A DNA stretch of 56,291 nt from Acidobacteriota bacterium (GCA_017304135.1 JAFLBB010000029.1:1-56291), one strand, 5' to 3'. Positions 1 through 8,736 are shown, counted from the stretch's first letter. Numbers and translations are program-made. The notes: generated by a model not told the origin, from the sequence alone.

Positions 1-2
1 CG

Positions 3-1154
3 AAGTTCCCGGAGCCGGGGTTTGCGATGGCCACCTATTACATGGCGGGCGGGAACCAGGAACGGGGGCGGCAGGCGGTGGAGTGGGCGTTGGGAGCGGG
101 GAGCGACCTGCGGCAACTGGCGATTGTGTTCGATTGGTGCCAGTTGTTGATGACGAAGGAGGAGTCGGGGAAGCTGGAGGCGAAGTTGCGGGCGGGGTTG
201 GCGAAGGAGACGGGGACGGGGGTGGAGGCGTGGCGGTCGCGGTTGTTCGCGGCGGTGGCGCTGGCCGGGCATGGGGCGGATGTGGTGTCGAAAACGGTAG
301 AAGGGTTATTTGAGGGCTGGTGGGAGAAGACGATTGCGGCGAAGGTGAAGGCCGGGGAGATGGTGTTTCAGCCGCAGGAGCATTTCGCCCTGTACGAGTT
401 GCTCCACGTGATGCGGGACAACCTGGATCTGGATTTGCGGGAGAGCGCGGCGAAGTATTTCGCGACGCTGCCGGTGTTCCACATCCTGGCGCACTATCCG
501 GCGCCGTATCCGGGGTCGGAAAATGAGTGGCGGATTCCGATCATGAAGGCGCATGGGGAGCCGGATCTGCGGGTGGCGGCGCAGAGCCGGGCGGCGGCGC
601 TGGCGATGGTGGCCTACGATTCGAATGCGCAGGAGAGCCAGTTTCTGCAGGGGTGGTTGATTCAGGACCGGTTCCTGATGCGCGGACCGTTTTCGATTCC
701 GTATGAGTTTTTGTGGGCGAATCCGTATCAGCCGGGGTTGAGTTACCACTACTTACCGAATATCTTTCATGACCCGGTAAGTGGGCGGCTGGTGGTGCGG
801 TCGTCGTGGGAAGAGGATGCGGTGTGGTTTTACCAAAGCGGCGGGTCGCGGCAGATGTTTCGCGAGGGGAAGGTGTTGAACCTGGACAAGGCGGCGCTGG
901 ATCAGCCGGTGGTGATGGGGAACACGACGCTGTTGACGCTGCCGGCGAGCGGGCGGTTTGGGGTGGAGACGGGGGAGGAGAAGTCGACTTACTATTTGTT
1001 TGGGCTGACGCCGGAGACGCCGTATGACGTGGAGGTGGATGACGAGGAGATGGTGGAGTTGCGGCCGGATAAGGGGGGGGTGTTGGAGCTGGTGTTTGGG
1101 GCGAAGAGGAAGGCGGGGGTGATTGTGCGGCGGTCGCCGAAGGAGGGGGCCTAA
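3..1154 (+). CDS. 3' part of a hypothetical, possibly heparinase II/III-like protein
   Basis: The reading frame is open from base 3, so the gene begins upstream of the window; 383 residues are visible. An internal ATG at 27 is unlikely to be the true start. The N-terminal half looks helical (segments such as DLRQLAIVFDWCQ), and the C-terminal half looks like a beta domain containing RSSWEEDAVWF. A helical barrel followed by a beta domain with an RS.W..DA motif recalls heparinase II/III and oligoalginate lyase proteins, which cleave uronic-acid polysaccharides. That is inference from layout only; no catalytic residues could be placed. The gene is real (good codon bias, long open frame), but its function is uncertain. 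Confidence 0.6.
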   Translation, partial: KFPEPGFAMATYYMAGGNQERGRQAVEWALGAGSDLRQLAIVFDWCQLLMTKEESGKLEAKLRAGLAKETGTGVEAWRSRLFAAVALAGHGADVVSKTVEGLFEGWWEKTIAAKVKAGEMVFQPQEHFALYELLHVMRDNLDLDLRESAAKYFATLPVFHILAHYPAPYPGSENEWRIPIMKAHGEPDLRVAAQSRAAALAMVAYDSNAQESQFLQGWLIQDRFLMRGPFSIPYEFLWANPYQPGLSYHYLPNIFHDPVSGRLVVRSSWEEDAVWFYQSGGSRQMFREGKVLNLDKAALDQPVVMGNTTLLTLPASGRFGVETGEEKSTYYLFGLTPETPYDVEVDDEEMVELRPDKGGVLELVFGAKRKAGVIVRRSPKEGA

Positions 1155-1219
1155 CCGGCCCGGGCAACCGCGCCGCGCGAGTAGGGTTGGCGCTTCGAGC
1201 GCGGAGAGGGGTGGAGTGG

Positions 1220-1666
1220 TCAGCCGTGGGTGAGCTGGCGGGTGACGCGGTGGCGGTGGTTGAACATGTCGCGGAGGGAGAGTTTGACGGCCCAGGCGAA
1301 GAGGGAGTTGACGAGCGGGCCGCCGGGGAGTTGGAAGTCGATGTGGTCGGTGAGGCGGGTTTGTGCGCCGGCGGGGGTGAACTCGTGGCGGTGGATCCAG
1401 CGGGCGAAGGGGCCAGCGATTTGTTCGTCGACGAAGAGGCGGTTGGGTTCGTAGTGGGTGTGGCGGGCGAGCCAGCGGAGGGGGCCGATGCGGAGTTCGA
1501 GTTCGGCGCCGGCTTCGATGCCGCGGCCGGTGCGGGAGAGGAGGCGGACGGGCGGGAAGGGGGGCGAGAGAAGGGTGAGAGCGTCGGGGCGTTCGTGGAA
1601 GGCGAAGACGGCTTCGACGGGGGCGTCGATGAGGGTGGATTGGGAGAAGTGGGGCACCTGTGGCAT
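1220..1666 (-). CDS. SRPBCC (START/Bet v1-like) ligand-binding protein
   Basis: 148 residues, the usual length of a stand-alone SRPBCC domain. The start MPQVPHFSQSTLIDAPVEAV has the classic first strand followed by AP.E.VF.F, and the C-terminal part ends in a long helix (LFAWAVKLSLRDMFNHRHR), as in the helix-grip fold. Members close to this type are cyclase/dehydrase-like or SulA-like cell-division-inhibitor annotations that bind hydrophobic ligands. No ligand or reaction can be read from the sequence. The gene stands alone, divergent from the decaheme cytochrome, with about 260 bases between them. The family is fairly sure; the role is unknown. Confidence 0.8.
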   Translation of the reverse strand: MPQVPHFSQSTLIDAPVEAVFAFHERPDALTLLSPPFPPVRLLSRTGRGIEAGAELELRIGPLRWLARHTHYEPNRLFVDEQIAGPFARWIHRHEFTPAGAQTRLTDHIDFQLPGGPLVNSLFAWAVKLSLRDMFNHRHRVTRQLTHG

Positions 1667-1791
1667 GGATGAGCGGCGGAGGTAGAGTGTTGCAATTTTC
1701 GGAGCGGCGGGGCGAGAACGGTGGGAATCGCGACGGCTGGCGGGGGGAAGCCGGGCGGATGATGGGGATGGCTACGGAGCGGGAAGGAGCG

Positions 1792-1797
1792 TATACT
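1792..1797 (+). promoter_or_regulatory. Candidate -10 box upstream of the decaheme cytochrome
   Basis: TATACT matches a sigma-70 -10 element inside an otherwise GC-rich stretch. No good -35 hexamer is visible about 17 bases upstream. If it is used, transcription would start near 1804, giving the cytochrome a leader of about 127 nt that holds the inverted repeats described separately. Confidence 0.4.
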
Positions 1798-1810
1798 CAT
1801 TGCGGCCGGA

Positions 1811-1852
1811 CATTCAGGGACTGAATGGTGGCCAGTGGTGGCAGGGACTGCC
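1811..1852 (+). repeat. Two inverted repeats sharing a 9-base core
   Basis: CATTCAG-gga-CTGAATG (1811-1827) is a perfect 7-base inverted repeat, and GGCAG-gga-CTGCC (1840-1852) is a perfect 5-base one. Both contain the same core CAGGGACTG (1815-1823 and 1842-1850), with centres 27 bases apart. They lie 80-120 bases before the decaheme cytochrome start. They could be paired operators or two RNA hairpins in its leader. Confidence 0.5.
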
Positions 1853-1902
1853 GTCGCGCATAACTATTAGCACTTTTCATAGCCAGCCAGGCGTGAATGG
1901 CC

Positions 1903-1924
1903 GCTTGTCGCCGGAAAGGCAAGC
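1903..1924 (+). promoter_or_regulatory. Leader hairpin overlapping the probable ribosome-binding site
   Basis: Bases 1903-1909 (GCTTGTC) can pair with 1918-1924 (GGCAAGC) around an 8-base loop, including one G-U pair. The only purine-rich Shine-Dalgarno candidate for the cytochrome, GGAAAGG at 1913-1919, lies in the loop and the 3' arm, so folding would partly hide it. The start codon is at 1931. A regulatory role is inference. Confidence 0.35.
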
Positions 1925-1930
1925 AGACAG

Positions 1931-3934
1931 ATGCAACGTGAGCATCGAAGGATAGGGTGGGTATTTTTGTGCGCGCTGGCATTGGCCGGGGCTGCACACC
2001 TGATCGGCAGCGGGTCGACACCGCAGTTTACGGTGAACGACAAGGCGTTTTATGCCGACCAGAACCTGGTAAATTTTGTCCGGCCGGGATTGATCTTCAA
2101 GATCACCGCGGCGGAGATAGCCGCCGATGGAACGATTACGGCGAGGGTGAAGGTGACCGATCCGAGAGGATTGGGGCTGGACCGGCTGGGGGTGGTGACG
2201 CCGGGCGTGGTCGCGATGACGTGGGCCGTGGCCTACATTCCGCAGGGCCAGACGCAGTATGTTTCCTACGTCACGCGGGTGCGAGTGGACGCCGCTTCGG
2301 GGCGTTCGGCGACGCAGGCCACGGGTGAGGCAACGGGGACGTTCACGCCGGTGGGCGATGGGGAGTACAGCTATCGCTTCACGGTGAAGGCTCCGGCGAG
2401 TATTGACCGCAAAGCGACACACGTGGTGGCCGTGTATGGCAACCGCAACTTGAGCGAGTTTGACCTGCCGATCGACCGCGACGATGACTTTTTCCTGTTC
2501 GTGCCGGACGGTTCGCCGGTGACGGTGACGCGCGACGTGGTGAGCACGGCGAGTTGCAACCGCTGCCACGATCCGCTGGCGCTGCATGGCGGCAACCGGC
2601 GGAGCATGGAGGTGTGCGTGATCTGCCACACGCCGCAGACGTCGGACCAGGTGAGCGGCAACACGGTGGATATGAAGGTGATGATCCACAAGATCCACGC
2701 CGGGAAGATTCTGCCGAGCGTGGTGGCAGGCGGGAAGTACTTCATTGGGAACGCGGATTATTCGGAAGTCGGATTTCCGGCGTATCCGGATGCGCGGAAT
2801 TGTTCGGTGTGCCATGAGCCCAACAGCACGGCCAAGCAGAAGGACGCGCATCTGACGAAGCCGAGCCGGGCAGCGTGCGGATCGTGCCACGACGATGTGA
2901 ACTTTGCAACGGGCGTGGGGCACTTGGATCTGCCGCAACTGACGGACAACCAGTGCGCGAACTGCCATACGCCGCAGGGCGAGCTGGAGTTTGACGCGTC
3001 GATTATGGGCGCGCACACGATCGCGCGGTTTTCGCAATCGCTGCCGGGCGTGGTGTTCGACATTCTCGGTGTTACGGGCGCGGCGCCGAACGCGCGGCCG
3101 ACGGTGACCTTCTCCGTGAAGAACAAGAAGGGCGAGCCGGTGGATGCGTCGAAGATGGCGCAGTTGCGGCTCTACATTATTGGGCCGACGACGGACTATT
3201 ACGGAATTCCTCCGGCTATCGACGCGCGGACGGCGACGGCGAAGGGCAACGGCATATATGAAATGGTTGCGCCGACGGCGCTCGCGGCCACGGCCAAGGG
3301 CAGCTATTCGGTGAGTATCCAGGGCTACAACAACGTGACGCTGCTGGAAGGTACACAGAGGCAGCAAGACGCGCGGGACATTGGTTTGAACAAGACGCGC
3401 TATTTCTCCGTGGACGGCACGCCTGTGGTGGCGCGGCGGAAGATTGTGGACACGGCGAAGTGTAACGTGTGCCATGTGTCGCTGCAGATTCACGGCGGGG
3501 CGCGCAACGACGCCACCGAGTTCTGTTCGGCGTGCCATAACGCGGGCGCGGCGACGACGGGGGCGAACGGGCATGGGCTGGCGTTTTCGCAGTTCATCCA
3601 CCGCATTCACAGAGGCGAGGAGTTGACCTATGACTTCATCTTCGGGAACACGAATTTCCGCGAGGTGGTGTATCCGGGCGATTTGCGCAACTGCGATAAG
3701 TGCCACGTGAACGGAAGCCAGCAACTGCCGTTGCCGGCGGGTGTGCGCGATGTGCTGGATCCGAACGGGCCGTTGACGCCGATAGGTCCGACGGCGGCGG
3801 CGTGCACGGGTTGCCATACGAGCCAGCAGGCGGTTTCGCACGGGTTGGCGATGACGTCGACGCTGGGCGAGAGCTGTTCGGTGTGCCATGGTCCGAACGC
3901 GGACACATCGGTGAACCGGTCGCACGCGCGCTGA
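1931..3934 (+). CDS. OmcA/MtrC-family decaheme c-type cytochrome
   Basis: 667 residues with an N-terminal export signal (hydrophobic stretch about residues 10-26) and exactly ten CxxCH haem motifs in two groups of five. The first group is CNRCH, CVICH, CSVCH, CGSCH and CANCH (about 209-346); the second is CNVCH, CSACH, CDKCH, CTGCH and CSVCH (about 511-652). The groups are separated by beta-rich stretches, matching the split-domain layout of OmcA/MtrC outer-surface cytochromes, which pass electrons to extracellular acceptors. In both groups the first haem motif is followed by an LxxHGG segment typical of the family. No lipobox cysteine is evident after the signal, unlike Shewanella MtrC, so surface anchoring is unclear. 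No MtrA/MtrB-like partners lie nearby. It is followed by a strong terminator. Confidence 0.93.
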   Translation: MQREHRRIGWVFLCALALAGAAHLIGSGSTPQFTVNDKAFYADQNLVNFVRPGLIFKITAAEIAADGTITARVKVTDPRGLGLDRLGVVTPGVVAMTWAVAYIPQGQTQYVSYVTRVRVDAASGRSATQATGEATGTFTPVGDGEYSYRFTVKAPASIDRKATHVVAVYGNRNLSEFDLPIDRDDDFFLFVPDGSPVTVTRDVVSTASCNRCHDPLALHGGNRRSMEVCVICHTPQTSDQVSGNTVDMKVMIHKIHAGKILPSVVAGGKYFIGNADYSEVGFPAYPDARNCSVCHEPNSTAKQKDAHLTKPSRAACGSCHDDVNFATGVGHLDLPQLTDNQCANCHTPQGELEFDASIMGAHTIARFSQSLPGVVFDILGVTGAAPNARPTVTFSVKNKKGEPVDASKMAQLRLYIIGPTTDYYGIPPAIDARTATAKGNGIYEMVAPTALAATAKGSYSVSIQGYNNVTLLEGTQRQQDARDIGLNKTRYFSVDGTPVVARRKIVDTAKCNVCHVSLQIHGGARNDATEFCSACHNAGAATTGANGHGLAFSQFIHRIHRGEELTYDFIFGNTNFREVVYPGDLRNCDKCHVNGSQQLPLPAGVRDVLDPNGPLTPIGPTAAACTGCHTSQQAVSHGLAMTSTLGESCSVCHGPNADTSVNRSHAR

Positions 3935-3957
3935 TGGTGTGAGGTTGTTGCAGTCAT

Positions 3958-4001
3958 AACCGGGCGGGGCTGCCTGCGGGTGGTCCCGCCCGGTTTGTGT
4001 T
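3958..4001 (+). terminator. Rho-independent terminator after the decaheme cytochrome
   Basis: A perfect 11-base stem, AACCGGGCGGG (3958-3968) with CCCGCCCGGTT (3985-3995), is followed by TTGTGTT. It starts about 24 bases after the cytochrome stop and lies between convergent genes, so it may also serve the minus-strand isomerase gene. Confidence 0.8.
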
Positions 4002-4011
4002 GGGGGGGCGA

Positions 4012-4941
4012 TCAGAGCTTCGCTTTGAGATCGCGGAGGAGATAGCGCTTGTTGATCTCGAGGTTCTCGTCGATGGTGCCGTCGCCGGGGCGGGGCGGAT
4101 CGAGGTCGAGCGTGATCCAGCCTTGGAAGCCGCGGCGCTGGAGGAGTTGGTGGATGGCGGGGAAATTGACGCCGCCGGCGCCGAGGTTCTTATAGAGATT
4201 CACCTTGCGGTGCTCCTCCTGAGTGGGGGTGGGTCCGGTGTGGCCGCGGTATTTGGGCTCGGTGTCTTTGAAATGGACGGCGGCGACGCGGGGGAAGTAG
4301 TCGGTGATGATTTTGAGCGGGTCCATGCCGCCGAGGGTGAGGTGGGCGGTGTCGGTGGTAAGGAAGACGTAGCGCGGATCGGTGAGTTCCATGACGCGGC
4401 GGACTTCGTCTTCGCGTTCGAGGGGCGCCCAGATGTGGGGATGCGGGGCGAGCTTGATGCCGAACTCGAGGGTGCGTTTGCCGATGGCGTTGAGGGTGGA
4501 GGCCATGGTTTCGAGTTGCGCGGCGGTGGGCTTGGCGGCAGGGCGGCGGCCGAGGTTGATCTTGAAGTGGCGGCAGCCGAAGGGGCGGAGGAAGTCGCGG
4601 GCGAAGGCGACGTGATCGTCGATGGTCTTGGTGGTTTCAGCGGGATCGATGAAGTTGACCGACATGCCGGGGCCGCCGTTGGAGCAGGTGACGAGGGAGA
4701 CGCGGGCGTCGTCGAGCTGGCGCTTGAGGGCGGGGGGATCGGAGAGGTATTTGGTGAGGTGCTGGCGGAAAGGTTCGATGCCGGGGAAGCCGAAGCGGGC
4801 GGTGGTGCGGATGCCTTGCTCGATTTCGTTTTGCCAGATGAAGCCGCTGGTGGCGAAGCGGATGGCGGGCGTGGCGGCGGGGACGGCGCTGGAAAGAGCA
4901 GTGGCGCCGAGGGATGTGGTGAGGAAGTGGCGGCGATACAT
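4012..4941 (-). CDS. Exported sugar phosphate isomerase/epimerase-like TIM-barrel protein
   Basis: 309 residues from the ATG at 4941; an upstream in-frame ATG (4992) would add an implausible proline- and arginine-rich extension. The chosen start gives MYRRHFLTTSLGATALSSA, a twin-arginine-like leader ending near AATPA, so export is likely. The body has the xylose-isomerase/AP-endonuclease-2 TIM-barrel pattern, with acidic and histidine residues in segments such as GIEPFRQHL, KLAPHPHIW, TDTAHLTLGGMDP and VHFKDTEPK that would bind a divalent metal. Such proteins isomerise or epimerise sugars, but the substrate cannot be told from sequence. It converges on the cytochrome gene and shares its terminator region. 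Family sure, reaction unknown. Confidence 0.85.
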   Translation of the reverse strand: MYRRHFLTTSLGATALSSAVPAATPAIRFATSGFIWQNEIEQGIRTTARFGFPGIEPFRQHLTKYLSDPPALKRQLDDARVSLVTCSNGGPGMSVNFIDPAETTKTIDDHVAFARDFLRPFGCRHFKINLGRRPAAKPTAAQLETMASTLNAIGKRTLEFGIKLAPHPHIWAPLEREDEVRRVMELTDPRYVFLTTDTAHLTLGGMDPLKIITDYFPRVAAVHFKDTEPKYRGHTGPTPTQEEHRKVNLYKNLGAGGVNFPAIHQLLQRRGFQGWITLDLDPPRPGDGTIDENLEINKRYLLRDLKAKL

Positions 4942-5045
4942 GGTGGGCCTGCTGGCGGGGGCAACTATACATCGTGGCGGGCGGGGGAGCAAGGGAGAGT
5001 GGGCGATCCTTGCGCTGGTGGGCGGCGTGTGTAATTATGCAAGGG

Positions 5046-5063
5046 TGTGAATAAACATGCAGA
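5046..5063 (+). promoter_or_regulatory. ARG-box-like operator before argF
   Basis: TGTGAATAAACATGCAGA fits the ArgR operator consensus TNTGAATWWWWATTCANA at nearly every fixed position (TGAAT exact, right arm ATGCA for ATTCA). It sits in a locally AT-rich stretch, 32 bases before the ATG at 5095 chosen for argF, and argR is the last arginine gene of the same cluster. Binding of the encoded ArgR here is inference. Confidence 0.6.
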
Positions 5064-5094
5064 GCAATCCTCTGCGCTGGAGGATGCCGTGGCC

Positions 5095-6048
5095 ATGCCT
5101 GCCCGAGTATTGCCGGTGGATGATGCGCTGCCTCGCATTTGGAGCGGGCAGTGCAGGCGTGATCAGGATCTGACGGCGGCGGAGGTGCGGCAGTTGCTGG
5201 CGCTGGCGGCGGATGTGAAACGGTCGCCGGGGCGATACAGGAAGGCGCTGGATGGGAAGTATGTGACGCTGCTGTTTGAGAAGCCGTCGCTGCGGACGCG
5301 GTTGACGTTTGAGCTGGCGGTGAAGCAGTTGGGCGGGGATTGTGTGGTGTCGATCGGTCCGATTGCGGAGCGCGAGCCGGTGATGGATGTGGCGCGGAAC
5401 CTGGCGCGGTGGACGCAGGGGATTGTGGCGCGGGTGTTCCTGCAGCAGACGGTGGACGATTTGGCGCATTTCGGGCAGGTGCCGGTGGTGAATGCGCTGA
5501 GCGATTTGTATCATCCATGCCAGGCGTTCGCGGATTTGCAGACGCTATGGGAACGGTTTGGCGATGCGGCGGGGCGCAAGCTTGTGTTTGTCGGCGATGG
5601 GAATAATGTGGCCCATTCTCTGATGCTGAATTGCGCGCGGCTGGGTGTGCACGTGACGGTGGCGACACCGAAGGGCTACGAGCCGAACCAGAACATTTTC
5701 GGGGAAGCGCGTTTGGAAGGCGAGAAGACCGGCGCGCGGATTGCGCACAGCTACGATCCGGCGGCGGCTGTGGAAGGAGCCGATGCCGTGTACACGGATG
5801 TGTGGGCGAGCATGGGTCAGGAGAAAGAGGCGGAGGAACGGCGGCGGGTGTTTGCGCCGTACCAGGTGGATGAGGCGCTGATGGCGCGGGCCAAGGCGGG
5901 TGCGTTGTTCATGCACTGTTTGCCGGCCAAGCGCGGGCAGGAGACGGTGCATGAGGTGATGGAGTCGGCCGGGTCAGTGATTTATGACCAGGCGGAGAAC
6001 CGGCTGCATGCGCAGAAGGCGCTTTTGTTGATGTTGCTCGGCGCATAG
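5095..6048 (+). CDS. argF: Ornithine carbamoyltransferase
   Basis: 317 residues from ATG 5095, close to the family norm. It joins carbamoyl phosphate and ornithine to make citrulline in cytosolic arginine synthesis. The carbamoyl-phosphate loop FEKPSLRTR is at about residues 61-69, the SMG loop (DVWASMGQE) near 237, and the ornithine-binding HCLP motif near 273. A GTG at 5047 would extend the protein by 16 residues, but it lies inside the ARG-box-like site and has no properly spaced ribosome-binding site. GGAGG at 5079-5083 favours 5095, though its 11-base spacing is long. The variant PSLRTR (Leu for the usual Thr) also occurs in acetyl- and succinyl-ornithine transcarbamylases, but HCLPA and SMGQE point to the ornithine enzyme. 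First gene of argF-argG-argH-argR. Confidence 0.93.
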   Translation: MPARVLPVDDALPRIWSGQCRRDQDLTAAEVRQLLALAADVKRSPGRYRKALDGKYVTLLFEKPSLRTRLTFELAVKQLGGDCVVSIGPIAEREPVMDVARNLARWTQGIVARVFLQQTVDDLAHFGQVPVVNALSDLYHPCQAFADLQTLWERFGDAAGRKLVFVGDGNNVAHSLMLNCARLGVHVTVATPKGYEPNQNIFGEARLEGEKTGARIAHSYDPAAAVEGADAVYTDVWASMGQEKEAEERRRVFAPYQVDEALMARAKAGALFMHCLPAKRGQETVHEVMESAGSVIYDQAENRLHAQKALLLMLLGA

Positions 6049-6099
6049 GAGCGCGGGCGGTTGAGCGGCGCGGGGCCGCGGCATTCGGAAAGGAATCTT

Positions 6100-7317
6100 A
6101 TGGCTACTTACAAGAAAGTTGCGCTTGCTTACTCAGGCGGGTTGGATACGTCGATCATCATTCCGTGGTTGAAAGAGAACTACGGGTGCGCGGTGGTGGC
6201 GGTGTGCGGCGACATCGGGCAGGGTCCGGATGAGCTGAAGGGCTTGAAGGCGAAGGCCAAGGCTACGGGGGCGAGCGAAGTGTATGTCGAGGACATGCGC
6301 GAGGAGTTTGTCACGGAGTATTTGTGGCCGATGCTGCGTTCGGGCGCGGTGTATGAGCACAAGTACCTGCTGGGGACGTCGATTGCGCGGCCCTTGTTGG
6401 CGAAGAAGCAGGCCGAGGTGGCGCTGGCGACCGGTTGCGATGCGCTGTCGCACGGGTGCACGGGCAAGGGCAACGACCAGGTGCGGTTTGAGCTGACGTA
6501 CATGGCGATTGCGCCGGATCTGCCGGTGATTGCGCCGTGGCGGGAGTGGGACATTTTGTCGCGCGAGGCGGCCATTGAGTATGCGGCTAAGCATAATGTG
6601 CCGATTTCGCAGACGACTAAGAAGATTTACTCGCGGGACCGGAATATCTGGCACATCTCGCACGAGGGCGGGAAACTGGAAGACCCGATCAACGCCGTGC
6701 CGGACGATGTGTGGATGCTGACGACGCATCCGTGGGAAGCGCCGGATAAGCCGGGGTACGTGACGGTGGGGTTTGAGAAGGGCCGGCCGGTGGCGTTGAA
6801 CGGCAAGCCGGTGGCGCCGGTGAAGCTGCTCGAGACGCTGAATAAGTTGGGCGGGCAGCATGGCGTGGGGCGTATTGATCTGGTGGAGAACCGGTTTGTG
6901 GGGATGAAGTCGCGCGGGGCGTATGAGACGCCGGGCGGGACGATCCTGATGACGGCTTACAAAGAGCTGGAGTCGCTGGTTCTGGATAAGAACACGCTGC
7001 ACTACAAGCAGAAGTTGGCGCTGGATTACGCCGAACTCGTCTACAACGGGTTCTGGTTCACGCCGCTGCGCGAGGCGCTGGATGCGTTCTTTGAGTCGAC
7101 GGCGAAGGATGTGACGGGCGAGATCAAGATGAAGCTGTTCAAGGGCCACTGCGATGCGGTGAGCCGGGTGTCGCCGAATTCGCTTTATTCGCTGGACATC
7201 GCGAGCTTCACGATGGGCGCCGAATATGACCAGAAGGACGCGCGCGGGTTCATCAAGTTGAACGGCCTTCCGATCGCTGTCAAGGCCGGGCTGAAGAAGA
7301 AAAGTAAGAAGCGCTAA
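6100..7317 (+). CDS. argG: Argininosuccinate synthase
   Basis: 405 residues from ATG 6100, preceded by GAAAGGA; a TTG at 6061 would only add a non-conserved stretch. It ligates citrulline and aspartate with ATP cleavage to argininosuccinate in the cytosol. The N-type PP-loop AYSGGLDTS at residues 10-18 and the conserved segments LGTSIARPLLAK, HGCTGKGNDQVRFE and YETPGGTIL are all present, and length is typical. It lies 51 bases after argF and 8 bases before argH, in one transcription unit. High confidence. Confidence 0.97.
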   Translation: MATYKKVALAYSGGLDTSIIIPWLKENYGCAVVAVCGDIGQGPDELKGLKAKAKATGASEVYVEDMREEFVTEYLWPMLRSGAVYEHKYLLGTSIARPLLAKKQAEVALATGCDALSHGCTGKGNDQVRFELTYMAIAPDLPVIAPWREWDILSREAAIEYAAKHNVPISQTTKKIYSRDRNIWHISHEGGKLEDPINAVPDDVWMLTTHPWEAPDKPGYVTVGFEKGRPVALNGKPVAPVKLLETLNKLGGQHGVGRIDLVENRFVGMKSRGAYETPGGTILMTAYKELESLVLDKNTLHYKQKLALDYAELVYNGFWFTPLREALDAFFESTAKDVTGEIKMKLFKGHCDAVSRVSPNSLYSLDIASFTMGAEYDQKDARGFIKLNGLPIAVKAGLKKKSKKR

Positions 7318-7325
7318 GGAGTCCC

Positions 7326-8732
7326 ATGAGCGGGATGAAATTGTGGGGGGGCCGCTTTGAGAGCGGTCCCTCCGAAGTGTTTGAGAAGTACTCGTGGTCG
7401 CTGCATTTCGACAAGAGGCTGGTGGAGGCCGACACGCGGGGTTCGCAGGCGTTTGCGCGGGCACTGTCGCGGGTGGGGATTCTGACGGCGGAGGAATGTG
7501 CGCGGCTGGAGGCGGCGTTTGAGGAGATCCGCAAGGAAGCCGAAGCTCCCACTTACTTTGACGGCGCACCGGATGAAGACGTGCACACGTTCGTGATCCG
7601 TAAGTTGAAGGAGAAGGTGGCGGGGCTGGCGGATAAGATTCACACGGGGCGGAGCCGGAACGAGCAGGTGTCGCTCGATACGCGGTTGTGGCTGCGCGAG
7701 GCGTGTGCGTTGACGCAGGAGAAGCTGGCGGCGCTGATGGAGGCGCTGCTGCAGTTGGCGCGGCGGCATGAGAACGCGGTGGTGCCGGGGTATACGCACA
7801 TGCGGCGGGCACAGGCGGTGTTGTGGCCGCACTATGTGCTGGCGTATTTCGAGATGCTGGCGCGGGACTGGCAGCGGTTTGAGAATGCGCGGCGGGCGGC
7901 GAATGTGCTGCCGCTGGGTTCGGGCGCGCTGGCCGGGAGCGGGTTTCCGTTTGACCGCGAGGCGATTGCGCAGGACCTGGGATTTGAGGCGGTGACGCGG
8001 AACTCGATGGATGTTTCGGCGGACCGCGATTTTGTTTTGGATTACTTGTATGCCGCGTCGGTGTGCATGATCCATTTGTCGCGGCTGGCCGAGGACTGGA
8101 TTCTCTATTCGAGCGAGGAATTTGGGTGGCTGGAGTTGAGCGATGGGGTGACGAGCGGGTCGTCACTGATGCCGCAGAAGAAGAATCCGGATTCGCTGGA
8201 GTTACTGCGGGGTAAGTCGGGGCGGGTGTTGGGCAGTTTGAATGCGATGCTCTATATCCTGAAGGGCCTGCCGACGACTTACAACCGCGACATGCAGGAA
8301 GACAAAGAGCAGTTGTTCGACGCCGTGGACACGATGCTGGCGTCGCTCGACATGGCGCGGACGGTGGCAACGTCCGCTGTATTGAAGGAGGGTCCGCCGC
8401 TGCTCGCGGCTGAGCAGAGCTGGGTGGTGGCGACGGATCTGGCCGAGGCGTTGTCGCGGCACGGGCTGCCGTTTCATGCGGCGCACCAGGTGGTGGGGCG
8501 GTTGGTGTTGGAGAGTGTGCGCGCAGGCAAGACGCCGTCGCAGTGGGATGCGGCTTCACTGGCGGCGTTCGCGCCGGAGTTTGCCAAGCCGGGAGTCAGT
8601 GAAGATCTGGCGCGGTTACTCGATCCGCGCGAGGGGATGAAGACGCGCGTGGTGAAGGGCGGCACGGCGCCGTCGTCAGTGCAGGCGGCATTGGCCGAGG
8701 CCGCCGAGAGGTTGCAGGCGTTGCGGGGATAA
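7326..8732 (+). CDS. argH: Argininosuccinate lyase
   Basis: 468 residues, typical length. It splits argininosuccinate into arginine and fumarate, the last step of arginine synthesis. The fumarase/aspartase superfamily signature [11 protein letters not shown] lies at about residues 278-288 and carries the catalytic serine loop. The N-terminal KLWGGRF and the internal TGRSRNEQV and GYTHMRRAQ segments are characteristic. It starts 8 bases after argG with GGAG just upstream, and ends 4 bases before argR, so it is cotranscribed. High confidence. Confidence 0.97.
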   Translation: MSGMKLWGGRFESGPSEVFEKYSWSLHFDKRLVEADTRGSQAFARALSRVGILTAEECARLEAAFEEIRKEAEAPTYFDGAPDEDVHTFVIRKLKEKVAGLADKIHTGRSRNEQVSLDTRLWLREACALTQEKLAALMEALLQLARRHENAVVPGYTHMRRAQAVLWPHYVLAYFEMLARDWQRFENARRAANVLPLGSGALAGSGFPFDREAIAQDLGFEAVTRNSMDVSADRDFVLDYLYAASVCMIHLSRLAEDWILYSSEEFGWLELSDGVTSGSSLMPQKKNPDSLELLRGKSGRVLGSLNAMLYILKGLPTTYNRDMQEDKEQLFDAVDTMLASLDMARTVATSAVLKEGPPLLAAEQSWVVATDLAEALSRHGLPFHAAHQVVGRLVLESVRAGKTPSQWDAASLAAFAPEFAKPGVSEDLARLLDPREGMKTRVVKGGTAPSSVQAALAEAAERLQALRG

Positions 8733-8736
8733 CACG

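Noticed and set aside
541..1800. 419-codon minus-strand open frame rich in Pro, Ser and Ala.
   Set aside because: Antisense to the first gene and across the SRPBCC gene in another frame; composition is that of a GC-rich shadow.
1853..1930. GEMM (cyclic dinucleotide) riboswitch upstream of the cytochrome.
   Set aside because: The conserved core with the GGACGCAAAGCC segment is absent.
1877..3925. 682-codon minus-strand open frame opposite the decaheme cytochrome.
   Set aside because: Arg/His-rich complement of a gene with ten CxxCH motifs; no domain seen.
6133..8559. 808-codon minus-strand open frame opposite argG and argH.
   Set aside because: The two plus-strand enzymes are certain, and this frame is a low-complexity Pro/Ser/Arg shadow.
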